NCBI RefSeq assembly: GCF_900015215.1
Contig: NZ_LN555523.1
Location: forward strand, 916,912-980,911
From: Romboutsia ilealis
GTDB taxonomy: Bacteria > Bacillota > Clostridia > Peptostreptococcales > Peptostreptococcaceae
Direction of reading: 5' to 3'
Length of the DNA stretch: 64,000 nucleotides
Numbering within the stretch: position 1 is the first letter of the stretch; each line of letters starts with the position of its first letter. This document shows, piece after piece, positions 9,288-18,552 of the stretch. Made by a program: the position numbers and the translations under genes. The notes beneath the pieces were generated by a model. It was not told where the DNA came from and searched no databases. It saw nothing but the letters and a program-made list of their open reading frames with translations.

Positions 9288-10238
9288 GTGAAATATATAA
9301 ATATACCAGATATTAGTTTAAAAAAAGCTATAAATGAATCGTTAGTTAAATATATAGGAAAAAGAGAAGATCTTCAAGATATAACAGAAGAAGAAATATC
9401 AATGATAACAATATTATATGTAGATAGCCGGGGAATAAGTGATTTAACTGGATTAAGATATGCGAAAAATTTAATTTATGTAAATCTTCCTTATAACAAT
9501 ATAAAAGATATAGATGAAATAGGTTACTTAGCTAAATTAGAAAAATTAATATTATGGCACAATAAAATAGAAGATATAACTCCATTAAGTAATTTGAAGA
9601 ACTTAAAACATTTAGAAATTGATGATAATCAAATAACAAGTATAGAGCCCCTAAAAAATCTAAAGCAATTAATTACACTTTGGAGTAGTTATAATAACAT
9701 AAATAATATAAAAGTTTTAGAAAATTTAACAAATCTAAAGTATTTATATCTAAATAATAATGAAATAGAAGACATAAGCCCATTAAAGAATTTAGTGAGT
9801 ATAGAGTATTTAGGGCTTCACTATAATAAAATAAAAGATGTAGAAGTACTCAAAAACCTAATTAATTTAAAAGTGCTTGGAATTAGTAAAAATAAGATAA
9901 ATGATTTATCTAAATTATCGAATTTAAGTTTAGAAAGTGGATTTTTTGCTTGGGATCAATCTATAACTGTTAATGCTATAGCAACATCAGAAAATACTTA
10001 TAAATTAGATTTAAATTTATTAAAAGATAGAAACAATAAAGTTATAAATATAATAAATTTAGATAGCGGTAGTTATGATAAAGAAAATAATATTATAAGT
10101 TGGAGTAATTTAAATTTACCACACCACACAACTTTTCAATTTAATAATGGTATGTTAGTTTATGAAAATAATAGTTTCTATGGAACAGTAACAATGAAAA
10201 TTGTAGCAAATGATAAAGATAATTTATTTAATGAATGA
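9288..10238 (+). CDS. Leucine-rich repeat protein, internalin-like, no signal peptide
   Basis: This 316-residue protein starts at GTG behind GAGGTGA. An N-terminal helical cap is followed by six or seven 22-residue repeats (about residues 50-205) of the SDS22/internalin pattern L..L.L..N.I.DI.PL. An Ig-like beta domain of roughly 100 residues follows. It lacks a signal peptide and an anchor motif, so unlike true internalins it should remain cytosolic or be exported non-classically. The cap-LRR-Ig arrangement, including the phrase GL(R/Q)YAKNL, recurs at the C-terminal end of the secreted M60 peptidase at 21851. The two probably share ancestry. Its binding partner is unknown. Confidence 0.8.
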   Translation: MKYINIPDISLKKAINESLVKYIGKREDLQDITEEEISMITILYVDSRGISDLTGLRYAKNLIYVNLPYNNIKDIDEIGYLAKLEKLILWHNKIEDITPLSNLKNLKHLEIDDNQITSIEPLKNLKQLITLWSSYNNINNIKVLENLTNLKYLYLNNNEIEDISPLKNLVSIEYLGLHYNKIKDVEVLKNLINLKVLGISKNKINDLSKLSNLSLESGFFAWDQSITVNAIATSENTYKLDLNLLKDRNNKVINIINLDSGSYDKENNIISWSNLNLPHHTTFQFNNGMLVYENNSFYGTVTMKIVANDKDNLFNE

Positions 10239-10301
10239 AGAACATTTTCTTTATATAAAAATAAATTATAAAAATTAAATAAAAAAAGTATCTTTTTTTT
10301 G

Positions 10302-10383
10302 TATAATAGTGTATAATTGTATTATGCTAATAAAGCATGAAATATTAAAGAAAGCCTTATATTAAGGTATGGAGAATTTTAAA
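10302..10383 (+). promoter_or_regulatory. Promoter and structured leader of the cold-shock gene
   Basis: Two TATAAT boxes lie at 10302-10307 and 10312-10317. The leader contains two small hairpins (ATGCT/AGCAT and CCTTA/TAAGG) before GGAGAA. Structured leaders are usual for csp mRNAs. Confidence 0.5.
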
Positions 10384-10584
10384 ATGACTAACGGAATAGT
10401 AAAATGGTTTAACAGTGAAAAAGGATTTGGATTTATATCAGTTGAAGGTGGAGATGATGTATTCGCTCATTTCTCAGCTATAAACGTTGATGGATTCAAA
10501 ACTTTAGAAGAAGGACAAAAAGTAAGTTTTGATATAGTTGAAGGTGCTAGAGGACCTCAAGCAGCTAACATAACTATATTATAA
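10384..10584 (+). CDS. Cold-shock protein, CspA family
   Basis: This is a 66-residue OB-fold RNA chaperone starting [10 protein letters not shown]. It carries RNP1 KGFGFI and RNP2 VFAHF. It binds single-stranded RNA/DNA and prevents mRNA secondary structure in the cold. An in-frame ATG at 10369 would add five residues. GGAGAA at 10371-10376 instead sits correctly before ATG 10384, and the family begins there. Codon choice is that of a highly expressed gene. Two terminators follow. Confidence 0.95.
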   Translation: MTNGIVKWFNSEKGFGFISVEGGDDVFAHFSAINVDGFKTLEEGQKVSFDIVEGARGPQAANITIL

Positions 10585-10606
10585 TTATAGACAGTTTAGA
10601 CTTCAT

Positions 10607-10632
10607 AAAGGCTCTCGTAAGAGAGTCTTTTA
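10607..10632 (+). terminator. First terminator after the csp gene
   Basis: AAAGGCTCTC, loop GTAA and GAGAGTCTTT are followed by a T-rich tail. Confidence 0.8.
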
Positions 10633-10639
10633 TTTATAA

Positions 10640-10676
10640 AAAATACCCCGTCGTATTTTCCGACGGGGTATTTTTT
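10640..10676. terminator. Strong GC-rich bidirectional terminator
   Basis: ATACCCCGTCG pairs perfectly with CGACGGGGTAT, flanked by A-run and T-run. On the plus strand it backs up the csp terminator. On the minus strand it ends the activase mRNA after that transcript has crossed repeat C4. Confidence 0.92.
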
Positions 10677-10866
10677 ACGCTTAAGGATATTATAATACTT
10701 AAAAAAATGTGGATAAATTCTGAATGTAAGTAATATCAACAAATTGGTTTTGAGTGTAAAAAAGATTTTGAAATGCTTCGCCCACGCAGTGGCTCAAGTA
10801 ACGGACGAAGTCGTTGGCGACATGAAGTGTTTCGCCGACACGTCGCTCAAGCGAAGCGAATTTTTT
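10671..10866 (+). repeat. Mosaic hairpin repeat, copy C4 (full length)
   Basis: The best-preserved copy. The left module is 10671-10763 and the right module 10764-10866, with all three hairpin units intact. It begins in the terminator T-tract and ends at the stop codon of the minus-strand activase gene. That gene's 3' UTR therefore contains the antisense of the whole element. Confidence 0.88.
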
Positions 10867-13800
10867 ACATATTTTCAAATGCAGTTGAAAGCATTAATTT
10901 TATTCTATTTAATTGATTAGTTTCACTAGCTGATGGATCATAATCAATTGGGATTATATTAGCATCTTTATAAACTCTTTTTAGTTCTTTAATTTGTCCT
11001 TTTCCAGTTATGTGATTAGGTAAACATCCAAAAGGTTGCATACATACAATATTTTTAACTCCATCCTCAATAAGTTCTATCATCTCACCAGTTAATAACC
11101 AACCTTCACCAGTTTGGTTACAAGGCGAAATGATTTGTTTAGTGTTTTGAGCTAAAATATCTATGTTTTTAGGTGAACTAAATCGATTACTTTTATCAAG
11201 ATATTTTTTATAAGTCTTTTGATAAGTTTCCATAATCCATATAGCAGATTTTCCAACTTCCTTATTTATCCATTTGCCTTCTAGATATTTATATTTATAT
11301 AAAGTATTAAAGCAACAACTATAGAAGAAGTTTATAAGTTCTGGAACAACAGCTTCTCCACCTTCTTTTTCTATAATATCAACTAAAGAGTTATTAGCAA
11401 GTGGATGAAATTTAACTAATATTTCACCAACTAATCCAACCTTAGGTTTTATTTCATCTGTTATTTCTAATGTATCAAAATCATGTATTATCTCTTTTAT
11501 ATTATTATTAAAAGTAAATATATTAGCTTTATCTAAAGAATCTAAACATATTTTTACCCATTTATTATAAAGTTCGTTACTACTTCCTTTAACTTTTTCA
11601 TATGGTCTTACTCTATATAATACCTTCATCAATAAATCTCCGTAAATTATACTCATAAATAATCTATTTATAAGTTTTATACTGACATTTTTCATAAGTC
11701 CATTTTTTTCTATACCGTTAACGCTTAAAGATATTACGGGTATATCTTTAAATCCAGCATCATACATTGCTTTCCTTAAAAATCCTATATAGTTTGTAGC
11801 TCTACACCCACCACCTGTTTGAGTTATTACAACGGAGGTATTTTCTAAATCATAATTTCCAGACTGAAGAGCATTTATAATTTGACCTACAACGATTATT
11901 GCAGGGTAGCAAGCATCATTATTTACATATCTAAGCCCTGTATCTATAACATCTTTTCCGGTATTATCCAAAACTTTTAATTTAAAATCACTTAAATTTA
12001 TAGCTTTTTCAAAAAATTGAAAGTGTATAGGAGACATTTGAGGTGCTAAGATAGTATGATTTTTATTTAAAGTACCTTTTTTATATTCTATTTTTTCATT
12101 ATTAATATTTTCAGCTTTATTATTTAGATCTCTTTCTAGTATTGCTGCCTTCAAAGAACGAAGTCTAATTTTAGCTGCACCTAAATTATTTCCTTCATCT
12201 ATTTTTATAACAGTATATATCTTTGAACTTTGGTTTAATATTTCTTGAACTTGATCAACTGTAATTGCGTCTATACCGCAACCGAAAGAGTTTAGTTGAA
12301 CTAGTTCTAAATTAGGTTGATCTTTAACAAAATTTGCAGCATTATAAAGTCTGGTATGATATACCCATTGATCAACCACTCTAAGAGGTCTTTCAATATT
12401 TCCTAGATGAGATATAGAATCTTCTGTAAGAACCTCCATATCTAAAGAGTTTATAACCTCAGGAATTCCATGATTTATTTCCGGATCAAGGTGATATGGT
12501 CTACCGCATAGAACAATAGCTTTTAATCCGTTTTCATTTATTTTTTCTAATGCTTTCTCTCCTTGAATTTGAATATCTTTTTTGAAGTTTTCTTGCTCTA
12601 TATATGCTTTATCAACAGCATTGTTAATGCTTGATTTTGAGATGTTAAAATATTGTGAAAGCTCATCATATACTCTAGATTTTAATTTTTCTTTATTATT
12701 TAAACTTAAAAATGGATTTATGTATGTTATATTATTTTTCCTTACTCCATCAACATTATTTTTTATAACCTCAGAATAAGATATTACAACAGGGCAGTTA
12801 TAATTATTATTAGCATATATATCCTCTTTTTTCTCATTTACAATACAAGGATAGAAAATATATTTTATACCTTTTTCTATTAAGTTTTCTATGTGTCCAT
12901 GAACGAGTTTAGCAGGGTAGCATACAGTTTCTGATGCTATAGAAGTTATTCCGCTTTCATATAGCTTTTTAGAAGTTCTATCTGATAATACAACTCTAAA
13001 TCCAAGTTCGGTAAATAGTGTGTGCCAAAATGGATAATCCTCATACATATTTAAAGCTCTTGGAACACCTATTTCACCCATTATAGCTTTTTCTTTAGAT
13101 AATGGTTTATATTTAAATAATCTATTATATTTATATTTAAATAAATTTATATGATTGGCTATCTTTTTTTCTTTATTATAAATCATTTCACCTTTTTCGC
13201 ATCTGTTTCCAGATACAAATATTTCATTTTCTGAAAATTTATTTATTGTTAATAAGCAATTATTAGAACAACCACGGCATCTATCTACTTCTACATTTAA
13301 GTTTATATTATTTAATTGATTTTTATTTAATAAAGTAGTTTTATATCCTTTGCTATATTTTTCTAAAGATATTAAAGCTGCTCCAAAAGCCCCCATAATA
13401 CCAGCTATAGAAGGTCTTATTACTTCTTTTTTAGTTAATTTTTCAAAGCTTCTTAAAACTAAATCATTATAGAAAGTTCCACCTTGAACTACTATATTAT
13501 TTCCTAAATCATTTATATCTCTTATCTTTATAACTTTGAATAAAGCATTTTTTATTACAGAATAAGAAAGTCCTGCTGAAATATCAGAAACATTGGCACC
13601 TTCTTTTTGAGCTTGCTTTACTTTAGAATTCATAAATACGGTGCATCTAGAGCCTAAATCTACTGGAGACTTAGAGTAAATACCTATATGTGAAAATTCT
13701 TTAATATCCATAGATAGAGAAGTGGCAAATGTTTCTAAAAAAGAACCACATCCAGAAGAACATGCTTCATTTAAAACTATGCTATCAATAACGCCATTTT

Positions 13801-15085
13801 TTATCTTTAGACATTTCATATCTTGACCGCCAATGTCTAAAATAAAGTCTACATCTTTATTAAAGAATTTTGCAGCTTTAAAATGTGCAATTGTTTCAAT
13901 TTCTCCATAGTCTATCTTTAAAGCTTTTTTTATAAGCCCTTCTCCATATCCTGTCACGGTAGAAGAAACTATTTTGCTATTAGGTGGTAAAATATTATAT
14001 ATTTCATTCATTATATCGATAACGACCTCTAATGGTTTACCTTCATTACTACTGTAATGAGTATATAATAAATTACCTTTATCATCTATTAGGGCCGCCT
14101 TAGTTGTAGTAGAACCAGCATCTACTCCTAAAAAGCAATTTCCATTAAATTTACTTATATCATAAGTTTTTATAGTGTCTTTATTATGTCTTTTTATAAA
14201 TTCATTATAATCATTTTCATCTTTAAATAAAGGTTCTAATTTATCTACATTATCAAAGTCATTAATATCTAGACTTTGTATTTTTTTTATTAAATTTTTT
14301 AATTCAATGGCTTCTTCTTTTTTTGATAGCAAGCTAGCTCCCATAGCAACATAAAGTTGTGCATCTTCGGGGAATATTATATCTTTATCATCCAATTTTA
14401 ATACGCTTTTAAAGCGGTCTCTAAGACTGGATAAAAAATTAAGTGGACCTCCTAAAAAAGCAACTTTACCTTCGATTTTTCTACCGCAAGACAAAACACT
14501 TACAGTTTGAACAACTACAGCATTAAAGATACTCATAGCAATATCACTTTTTTTAGCACCATCATTTATAAGAGGTTGAATATCGGTTTTAGCAAATACG
14601 CCGCATCTAGATGCAATAGGATAAATTATATTATAGTCTTTTGCTAATTCATTTAATCCAAATGCATCAGTTTTCAAAAGCGAAGCCATTTGGTCTATAA
14701 AGGCTCCTGTTCCACCTGCACATATTCCATTCATTCTTTGATCTATTCCACCAGTTAAATATGTAACTTTAGCATCTTCTCCACCAAGTTCTATTACAAC
14801 ATCTGTATCAGGGTAAAAATATTCTATGGCATGAGTAGATGCAATAACTTCTTGGATAAATTTTATATTAAGTATTTGTGATATATCAATACCACCAGAA
14901 CCGGTTATAATTATAGTAACTTTTGAATCATTAAGCTCGTTATATATATTAACTAAAACTTTAATTAAAGCTTTTTTTATATCAGAAAAGTGTCTTTTAT
15001 ATTCTTTGTATACTATATTATTATTAGTATCAAAAACTACTGTTTTGACTGTTACTGAGCCAATATCAATACCTATATGAAACAT
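10865..15085 (-). CDS. Acyl-CoA dehydratase activase-related giant protein
   Basis: This 1406-residue protein fuses two ASKHA ATPase domains of the BcrAD/BadFG (2-hydroxyacyl-CoA dehydratase activase) type with downstream dehydratase-like parts. ATPase 1 is about residues 2-255 ([10 protein letters not shown]; Cys in [11 protein letters not shown] and SRCGVF). ATPase 2 is about 318-575 ([23 protein letters not shown] and SRCTVF). The paired Cys residues match the activase [4Fe-4S] ligands. A Cys-rich stretch (CRGCSNNC) follows near 612, then DUF2229- and HgdB-like regions. Activases inject low-potential electrons with ATP hydrolysis. The long fused form is common in clostridia, but its substrate is unknown. 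GGGGTGA precedes the ATG. No dehydratase subunits are adjacent. Confidence 0.85.
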   Translation of the reverse strand: MFHIGIDIGSVTVKTVVFDTNNNIVYKEYKRHFSDIKKALIKVLVNIYNELNDSKVTIIITGSGGIDISQILNIKFIQEVIASTHAIEYFYPDTDVVIELGGEDAKVTYLTGGIDQRMNGICAGGTGAFIDQMASLLKTDAFGLNELAKDYNIIYPIASRCGVFAKTDIQPLINDGAKKSDIAMSIFNAVVVQTVSVLSCGRKIEGKVAFLGGPLNFLSSLRDRFKSVLKLDDKDIIFPEDAQLYVAMGASLLSKKEEAIELKNLIKKIQSLDINDFDNVDKLEPLFKDENDYNEFIKRHNKDTIKTYDISKFNGNCFLGVDAGSTTTKAALIDDKGNLLYTHYSSNEGKPLEVVIDIMNEIYNILPPNSKIVSSTVTGYGEGLIKKALKIDYGEIETIAHFKAAKFFNKDVDFILDIGGQDMKCLKIKNGVIDSIVLNEACSSGCGSFLETFATSLSMDIKEFSHIGIYSKSPVDLGSRCTVFMNSKVKQAQKEGANVSDISAGLSYSVIKNALFKVIKIRDINDLGNNIVVQGGTFYNDLVLRSFEKLTKKEVIRPSIAGIMGAFGAALISLEKYSKGYKTTLLNKNQLNNINLNVEVDRCRGCSNNCLLTINKFSENEIFVSGNRCEKGEMIYNKEKKIANHINLFKYKYNRLFKYKPLSKEKAIMGEIGVPRALNMYEDYPFWHTLFTELGFRVVLSDRTSKKLYESGITSIASETVCYPAKLVHGHIENLIEKGIKYIFYPCIVNEKKEDIYANNNYNCPVVISYSEVIKNNVDGVRKNNITYINPFLSLNNKEKLKSRVYDELSQYFNISKSSINNAVDKAYIEQENFKKDIQIQGEKALEKINENGLKAIVLCGRPYHLDPEINHGIPEVINSLDMEVLTEDSISHLGNIERPLRVVDQWVYHTRLYNAANFVKDQPNLELVQLNSFGCGIDAITVDQVQEILNQSSKIYTVIKIDEGNNLGAAKIRLRSLKAAILERDLNNKAENINNEKIEYKKGTLNKNHTILAPQMSPIHFQFFEKAINLSDFKLKVLDNTGKDVIDTGLRYVNNDACYPAIIVVGQIINALQSGNYDLENTSVVITQTGGGCRATNYIGFLRKAMYDAGFKDIPVISLSVNGIEKNGLMKNVSIKLINRLFMSIIYGDLLMKVLYRVRPYEKVKGSSNELYNKWVKICLDSLDKANIFTFNNNIKEIIHDFDTLEITDEIKPKVGLVGEILVKFHPLANNSLVDIIEKEGGEAVVPELINFFYSCCFNTLYKYKYLEGKWINKEVGKSAIWIMETYQKTYKKYLDKSNRFSSPKNIDILAQNTKQIISPCNQTGEGWLLTGEMIELIEDGVKNIVCMQPFGCLPNHITGKGQIKELKRVYKDANIIPIDYDPSASETNQLNRIKLMLSTAFENM

Positions 15086-15254
15086 ACTATGTCACCCCAC
15101 AATTCATGAATATATTAATAAATTATTTATTATTAAAACTTATGCCAAGTAAGGTGTTTATATGAAGTATACTTTTAACTAGACTTAGAAATATATTTGT
15201 GTTAAATATAGATATTTTGTAAATACTAATTTATATTAAAATTAGGAGGAAGCT

Positions 15255-15689
15255 ATGGGAAAATATAGATTAGACTATTTTTCAAAGTACTATTTTTATG
15301 AAGAAGATAAGTTTTTACAAGAAGTAGAGGATGGAGAGTATATATTAAACCAAATAAAGAAAAGTAATAGATTTGACTATAAAGGATATTCATATAAATA
15401 TACTAAATTTGGAAATATATCAAAAGGTGATACACAAAAAGATGTAGAAGTAGAAATAAAAGAGGATGATATAGATGTAATTATAAATGGTGAAAATGCA
15501 CATCTTGATTTAATATATAAGTTTGAAATAAAAAATCTTGAAGATCATATAAGAATAACGACAAGAATAAGTGAAAAAAGTGATGATATATCATGTCTTT
15601 TATACATAGATTACAATCAAGGAAATGATTTTATAAAAGAGTTAGAAAATGTAAAAAAAGCACAACAAGAAAATATGAATAAAATATGA
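15255..15689 (+). CDS. Hypothetical protein, 144 aa
   Basis: This soluble, charged protein of 144 residues begins MGKYRLDYFSKYYFYEED. The N-terminal third is rich in Tyr and Phe, the middle appears beta-rich, and the C terminus is helical. It has no signal peptide, membrane segment or metal-binding Cys/His set. AGGAGGAAGCT before the ATG and a good terminator make it a confident gene. It is divergent from the activase gene and convergent with the LacI-type regulator. I do not recognise the family. Confidence 0.75.
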   Translation: MGKYRLDYFSKYYFYEEDKFLQEVEDGEYILNQIKKSNRFDYKGYSYKYTKFGNISKGDTQKDVEVEIKEDDIDVIINGENAHLDLIYKFEIKNLEDHIRITTRISEKSDDISCLLYIDYNQGNDFIKELENVKKAQQENMNKI

Positions 15690-15700
15690 AATATACTAAA

Positions 15701-15749
15701 AAAAATGAAAGTAAATTTTGTAATAATAAATTTACTTTCATTTTTTTTT
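15701..15749. terminator. Bidirectional terminator
   Basis: AAATGAAAGTAAATTT pairs with AAATTTACTTTCATTT, followed by a long T-run. It is shared by the 144-aa gene and the LacI-type gene. Confidence 0.92.
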
Positions 15750-16755
15750 AAGTAGTTTTTCGCTTTATAAGCTTAATAGGAATTATAATATCCTTGTTAT
15801 TATCTACAGTTTCTTCATTGATTAAGTTAAGTAATAACTCAGATGATTCAAAAGCTAAACTCTTTTTGTCTTGATAAATAGTTGTTATAGGAGGATTGCA
15901 GTATTTAGATACATAAGTACCATCATATCCGACAATCTTAACTTTATCAGGGACTGAAATGTTGTTTTGTTGTAAAGCAACTAAAGCACCATGAGCTCTC
16001 CATTCATTAGTAGCAAATATTCCATCAAATTCTATATTATTATCAATTAAGTTATTTATAGCTTGCATAGCATCTTCAAAGCTTCCATTTTTTAAATTAA
16101 GTCTTAATGTAAGCTCTTTGAAGATAGGTATATTGAACTTTTTCATAGCATTTTTAAAACCATTAATTTTATTATCAACAGAAGATGAATTTCTATTATT
16201 AGTAAGCAAAACTATACGCTTACAACCATTATTTATAAGTTCTTCAGTTGCACAGAATCCACCCTTATAGTGGTCTGATTCAATATAATAGTAACCCTTA
16301 TAATCTTTATTATTTATAAATACAATCGGTATATTTCTTTTAATATATTCAGCTGGATCAATAGAAATAGCAGAAATACAAATAATACCATCTACTAGTT
16401 TAGAATCTAAACTTTTAAAATAGCTTTTTTCTTTAGCTCTATCTTGATTTGTATTACATATAAATACGGAATAACCTTTACTAAAAAAGTATTTTTCTAT
16501 TTCTGAAACTAATTCAGAGAAAAATACATTATTAACATCTGGAACTATTAAACCAATAGTTTTTGACTTACTAATCCTTAGACTTTTGGCAGCCATATTA
16601 GTTGTATAATTATATTCATCTATTATTTTCATAACTTTTTTACGAGTTTCTTCTGAAAAGCGACCATTGTTATTTATAACTCTAGATACTGTAGCAACAG
16701 AAACTCCACTAAGTTGTGCGATTTGTTTTATAGAAATATTTTTATTTTGCTTCAT
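15748..16755 (-). CDS. LacI-family transcriptional regulator, probably of deoC
   Basis: This 335-residue regulator has an N-terminal LacI HTH (SIKQIAQLSGVSVATVSRVINNNGRFSEETRKKV in outline) and hinge at residues 1-60. A periplasmic-binding-protein-like effector domain runs to the C terminus. The open frame reaches 16794, but AAGGAG at the correct distance supports the ATG at 16755 (MKQNKNIS). It is divergent from deoC. Two LacI-type palindromes lie in the intergenic region, so it probably represses deoC and responds to a deoxyribose or nucleoside-derived ligand. The ligand is inferred from context only. Confidence 0.87.
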   Translation of the reverse strand: MKQNKNISIKQIAQLSGVSVATVSRVINNNGRFSEETRKKVMKIIDEYNYTTNMAAKSLRISKSKTIGLIVPDVNNVFFSELVSEIEKYFFSKGYSVFICNTNQDRAKEKSYFKSLDSKLVDGIICISAISIDPAEYIKRNIPIVFINNKDYKGYYYIESDHYKGGFCATEELINNGCKRIVLLTNNRNSSSVDNKINGFKNAMKKFNIPIFKELTLRLNLKNGSFEDAMQAINNLIDNNIEFDGIFATNEWRAHGALVALQQNNISVPDKVKIVGYDGTYVSKYCNPPITTIYQDKKSLAFESSELLLNLINEETVDNNKDIIIPIKLIKRKTT

Positions 16756-16856
16756 ATGTTCTCCTTTATTAGGGAAGTAATTATCTATAATCATAAAGTT
16801 ATAATATCAAAGTTAAGTTATAAAGTAAATAATCATAGAGTTTGTTTGAAAAGATA

Positions 16857-16885
16857 TTGACAGTGATAAATAATTTTGAGATAAT
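16857..16885 (+). promoter_or_regulatory. deoC promoter
   Basis: TTGACA at 16857-16862 and GATAAT at 16880-16885 are separated by 17 bp. Operator O1 begins shortly after the expected start site. Confidence 0.75.
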
Positions 16886-16902
16886 CATTTCATAAAAGAA
16901 AT

Positions 16903-16985
16903 GAGTAAACGATTACGCAATATTATCTTAAGATAATATTTATCTAAGTGACTTATATTTTATTTAAGAGAGTAATCGATTACTC
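16903..16985. promoter_or_regulatory. Paired LacI-type operators in front of deoC
   Basis: O2 at 16970-16985 is a perfect 16-bp palindrome, GAGTAATCGATTACTC. O1 at 16903-16918 is the related GAGTAAACGATTACGC. They are 67 bp apart start to start. Between them, 16921-16938 is a perfect 18-bp palindrome of different sequence, TATTATCTTAAGATAATA. Confidence 0.8.
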
Positions 16986-17015
16986 ATGTTAGACATATTG
17001 ATTTGGAGGATATAT

Positions 17016-17693
17016 ATGAATAGTATACAAATAGCTAAAATGATAGATCATACAATATTAAAAGCTACAACAACTAAAGAAGATGTAGTTAAATTATGTA
17101 AGGAAGCAAAAGAATACGGATTTTTCTCAGTTTGTATAAATCCAGCAAATATAGAATTAGCAAAAGAAGAATTAAAAGGAAGCGATGTAAAAGTTTGTAC
17201 AGTAATAGGTTTCCCTTTAGGAGCAAATACTTCAGCTGTTAAAGCATTTGAAACTAAAGATGCAATAGCTAAAGGTGCAGATGAAGTTGATATGGTTATA
17301 AACATAGGTGCTTTAAAAGATAAAAACTACGAATTAGTATATGAAGATATAAAAGCAGTAGTAGATGCAGCAAACAAAGAAGCTTTAGTAAAAGTTATAA
17401 TAGAAACTTGTTATCTAACTGATGAAGAAAAGAAAATAGCTTGTGAACTTGCTGTTAAAGCAGGAACTGACTATGTGAAAACTTCTACAGGATTTGGAAC
17501 AGGTGGCTCAACTCCAGCTGATATAAAACTTATGAGAGAAACTGTAGGAGAAAATATAGGTGTAAAAGCATCTGGTGGTGTTAGATGTGAAGATGATGCA
17601 GTTAAAGTAATAGACGCTGGGGCTAGTAGAATAGGGGCTAGTGCTTCAATTGCTATAGTAACAGGAAACAATTCATCTAAAGGTGACTATTAA
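17016..17693 (+). CDS. deoC: Deoxyribose-phosphate aldolase
   Basis: This 225-residue class I aldolase cleaves 2-deoxyribose-5-phosphate to glyceraldehyde-3-phosphate and acetaldehyde in deoxynucleoside catabolism. The Schiff-base lysine is Lys155 in [13 protein letters not shown]. The N-terminal MIDHTILK and the phosphate-binding VKASGGVR are typical. The open frame extends ten codons upstream, but GGAGGA before ATG 17016 decides the start. It is a single-gene unit without the usual deoD/deoB partners, under paired operators and next to a divergent LacI-type regulator. Confidence 0.95.
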   Translation: MNSIQIAKMIDHTILKATTTKEDVVKLCKEAKEYGFFSVCINPANIELAKEELKGSDVKVCTVIGFPLGANTSAVKAFETKDAIAKGADEVDMVINIGALKDKNYELVYEDIKAVVDAANKEALVKVIIETCYLTDEEKKIACELAVKAGTDYVKTSTGFGTGGSTPADIKLMRETVGENIGVKASGGVRCEDDAVKVIDAGASRIGASASIAIVTGNNSSKGDY

Positions 17694-17781
17694 TATTAAA
17701 TAAAATTTAATGTTTAAAGTATACTTTTATTGGTATTTAAGATATATAATCAAGTATTTTTACAAATAAAAAAATTTTTAC

Positions 17782-17867
17782 TTACATTAAAATTTTAAAA
17801 TGTAATATAATATATATACAACGTGTAGTTTTGATAACGTAAGTCCTGTTGTCAAAGCTACTTTTTT
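17782..17867 (+). promoter_or_regulatory. CarD-gene promoter and leader hairpin, or deoC terminator
   Basis: TTACAT (17782-17787) and TATAAT (17806-17811) are 18 bp apart and enclose an imperfect palindrome. About seven bases past the predicted start, 17825-17839 pairs with 17847-17861 (GTAGTTTTGATAACG with TGTTGTCAAAGCTAC) and six Ts follow. It is either a transcription attenuator for the CarD gene or a late terminator for deoC, which has no other strong one. Confidence 0.6.
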
Positions 17868-17913
17868 ATTTTATAGCAATAAAAAACTATTCTTTTGGAG
17901 AGGAAAGATTTTA

Positions 17914-18411
17914 ATGTTTAAAGTGAATGATTATATTATGTATGGATTGACAGGAGTGTGCCAAGTTGTAGATATAACAAAAGAAAGCTTTATAAATAAC
18001 TTACAAAAGGAATACTATGTATTAAAATATATATACGATAATGATACTATAATAAAAATACCAACAGATAATGAAAAAATTCCAATGAGAAAATTACTTT
18101 CTAAAGAAGATATGGCTACATTAATAAATAGCATGCCTAATAGCGAAACTATTTGGATAGATAATGATAGACAAAGAAATGAAGAGTTTAAGTCAATACT
18201 TAAAACTGGGGATACAGAAAATTTAGTTAAATTAATAAGAAGTATATATTTAGATAAAGAACATAAACAATCAATAGGTAAAAAATTATATAAGGTAGAT
18301 GATGAAATTATGCAAACGGCAGAAAGACTTTTAAATGAAGAATTTGCAACTATTTTAAATATTTCTCCTGATGAAGTTGCCACATATATATCAACTCATA
18401 TACCACAATAA
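17914..18411 (+). CDS. CarD/CdnL-family transcription regulator
   Basis: This 165-residue protein begins MFKVNDYIMYGLTGVCQVVDI, the Tudor-like RNA-polymerase-interacting fold of CarD/CdnL/TRCF proteins (about residues 1-60). An all-helical DNA-binding C-terminal domain follows (about 65-160). Such proteins bind the polymerase beta subunit and stabilise open complexes. GGAGAGGAAAG lies a little far from the ATG but is strong. The preceding hairpin with T-tract may control its transcription. A clean terminator at 18424-18460 makes it a single-gene unit. Confidence 0.85.
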   Translation: MFKVNDYIMYGLTGVCQVVDITKESFINNLQKEYYVLKYIYDNDTIIKIPTDNEKIPMRKLLSKEDMATLINSMPNSETIWIDNDRQRNEEFKSILKTGDTENLVKLIRSIYLDKEHKQSIGKKLYKVDDEIMQTAERLLNEEFATILNISPDEVATYISTHIPQ

Positions 18412-18423
18412 AATAGTAATTTA

Positions 18424-18460
18424 AAGCTAAATAACCTCCTATGGTTATTTAGCTTTTTTA
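18424..18460 (+). terminator. Terminator of the CarD-family gene
   Basis: AGCTAAATAACC pairs with GGTTATTTAGCT, followed by a T-run. Confidence 0.92.
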
Positions 18461-18552
18461 TTATATGATAAATTATCATATTAAGTGTAACACATAAAAT
18501 TGGATAAAAAATAGATCATAAGTTTATGTTCATAATTTTAGTTTTATAGTAT

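Noticed and set aside
12582..12779. Plus-strand frame inside the activase gene
   Set aside because: It is a shadow frame opposite a long, well-supported coding region without its own ribosome-binding site.
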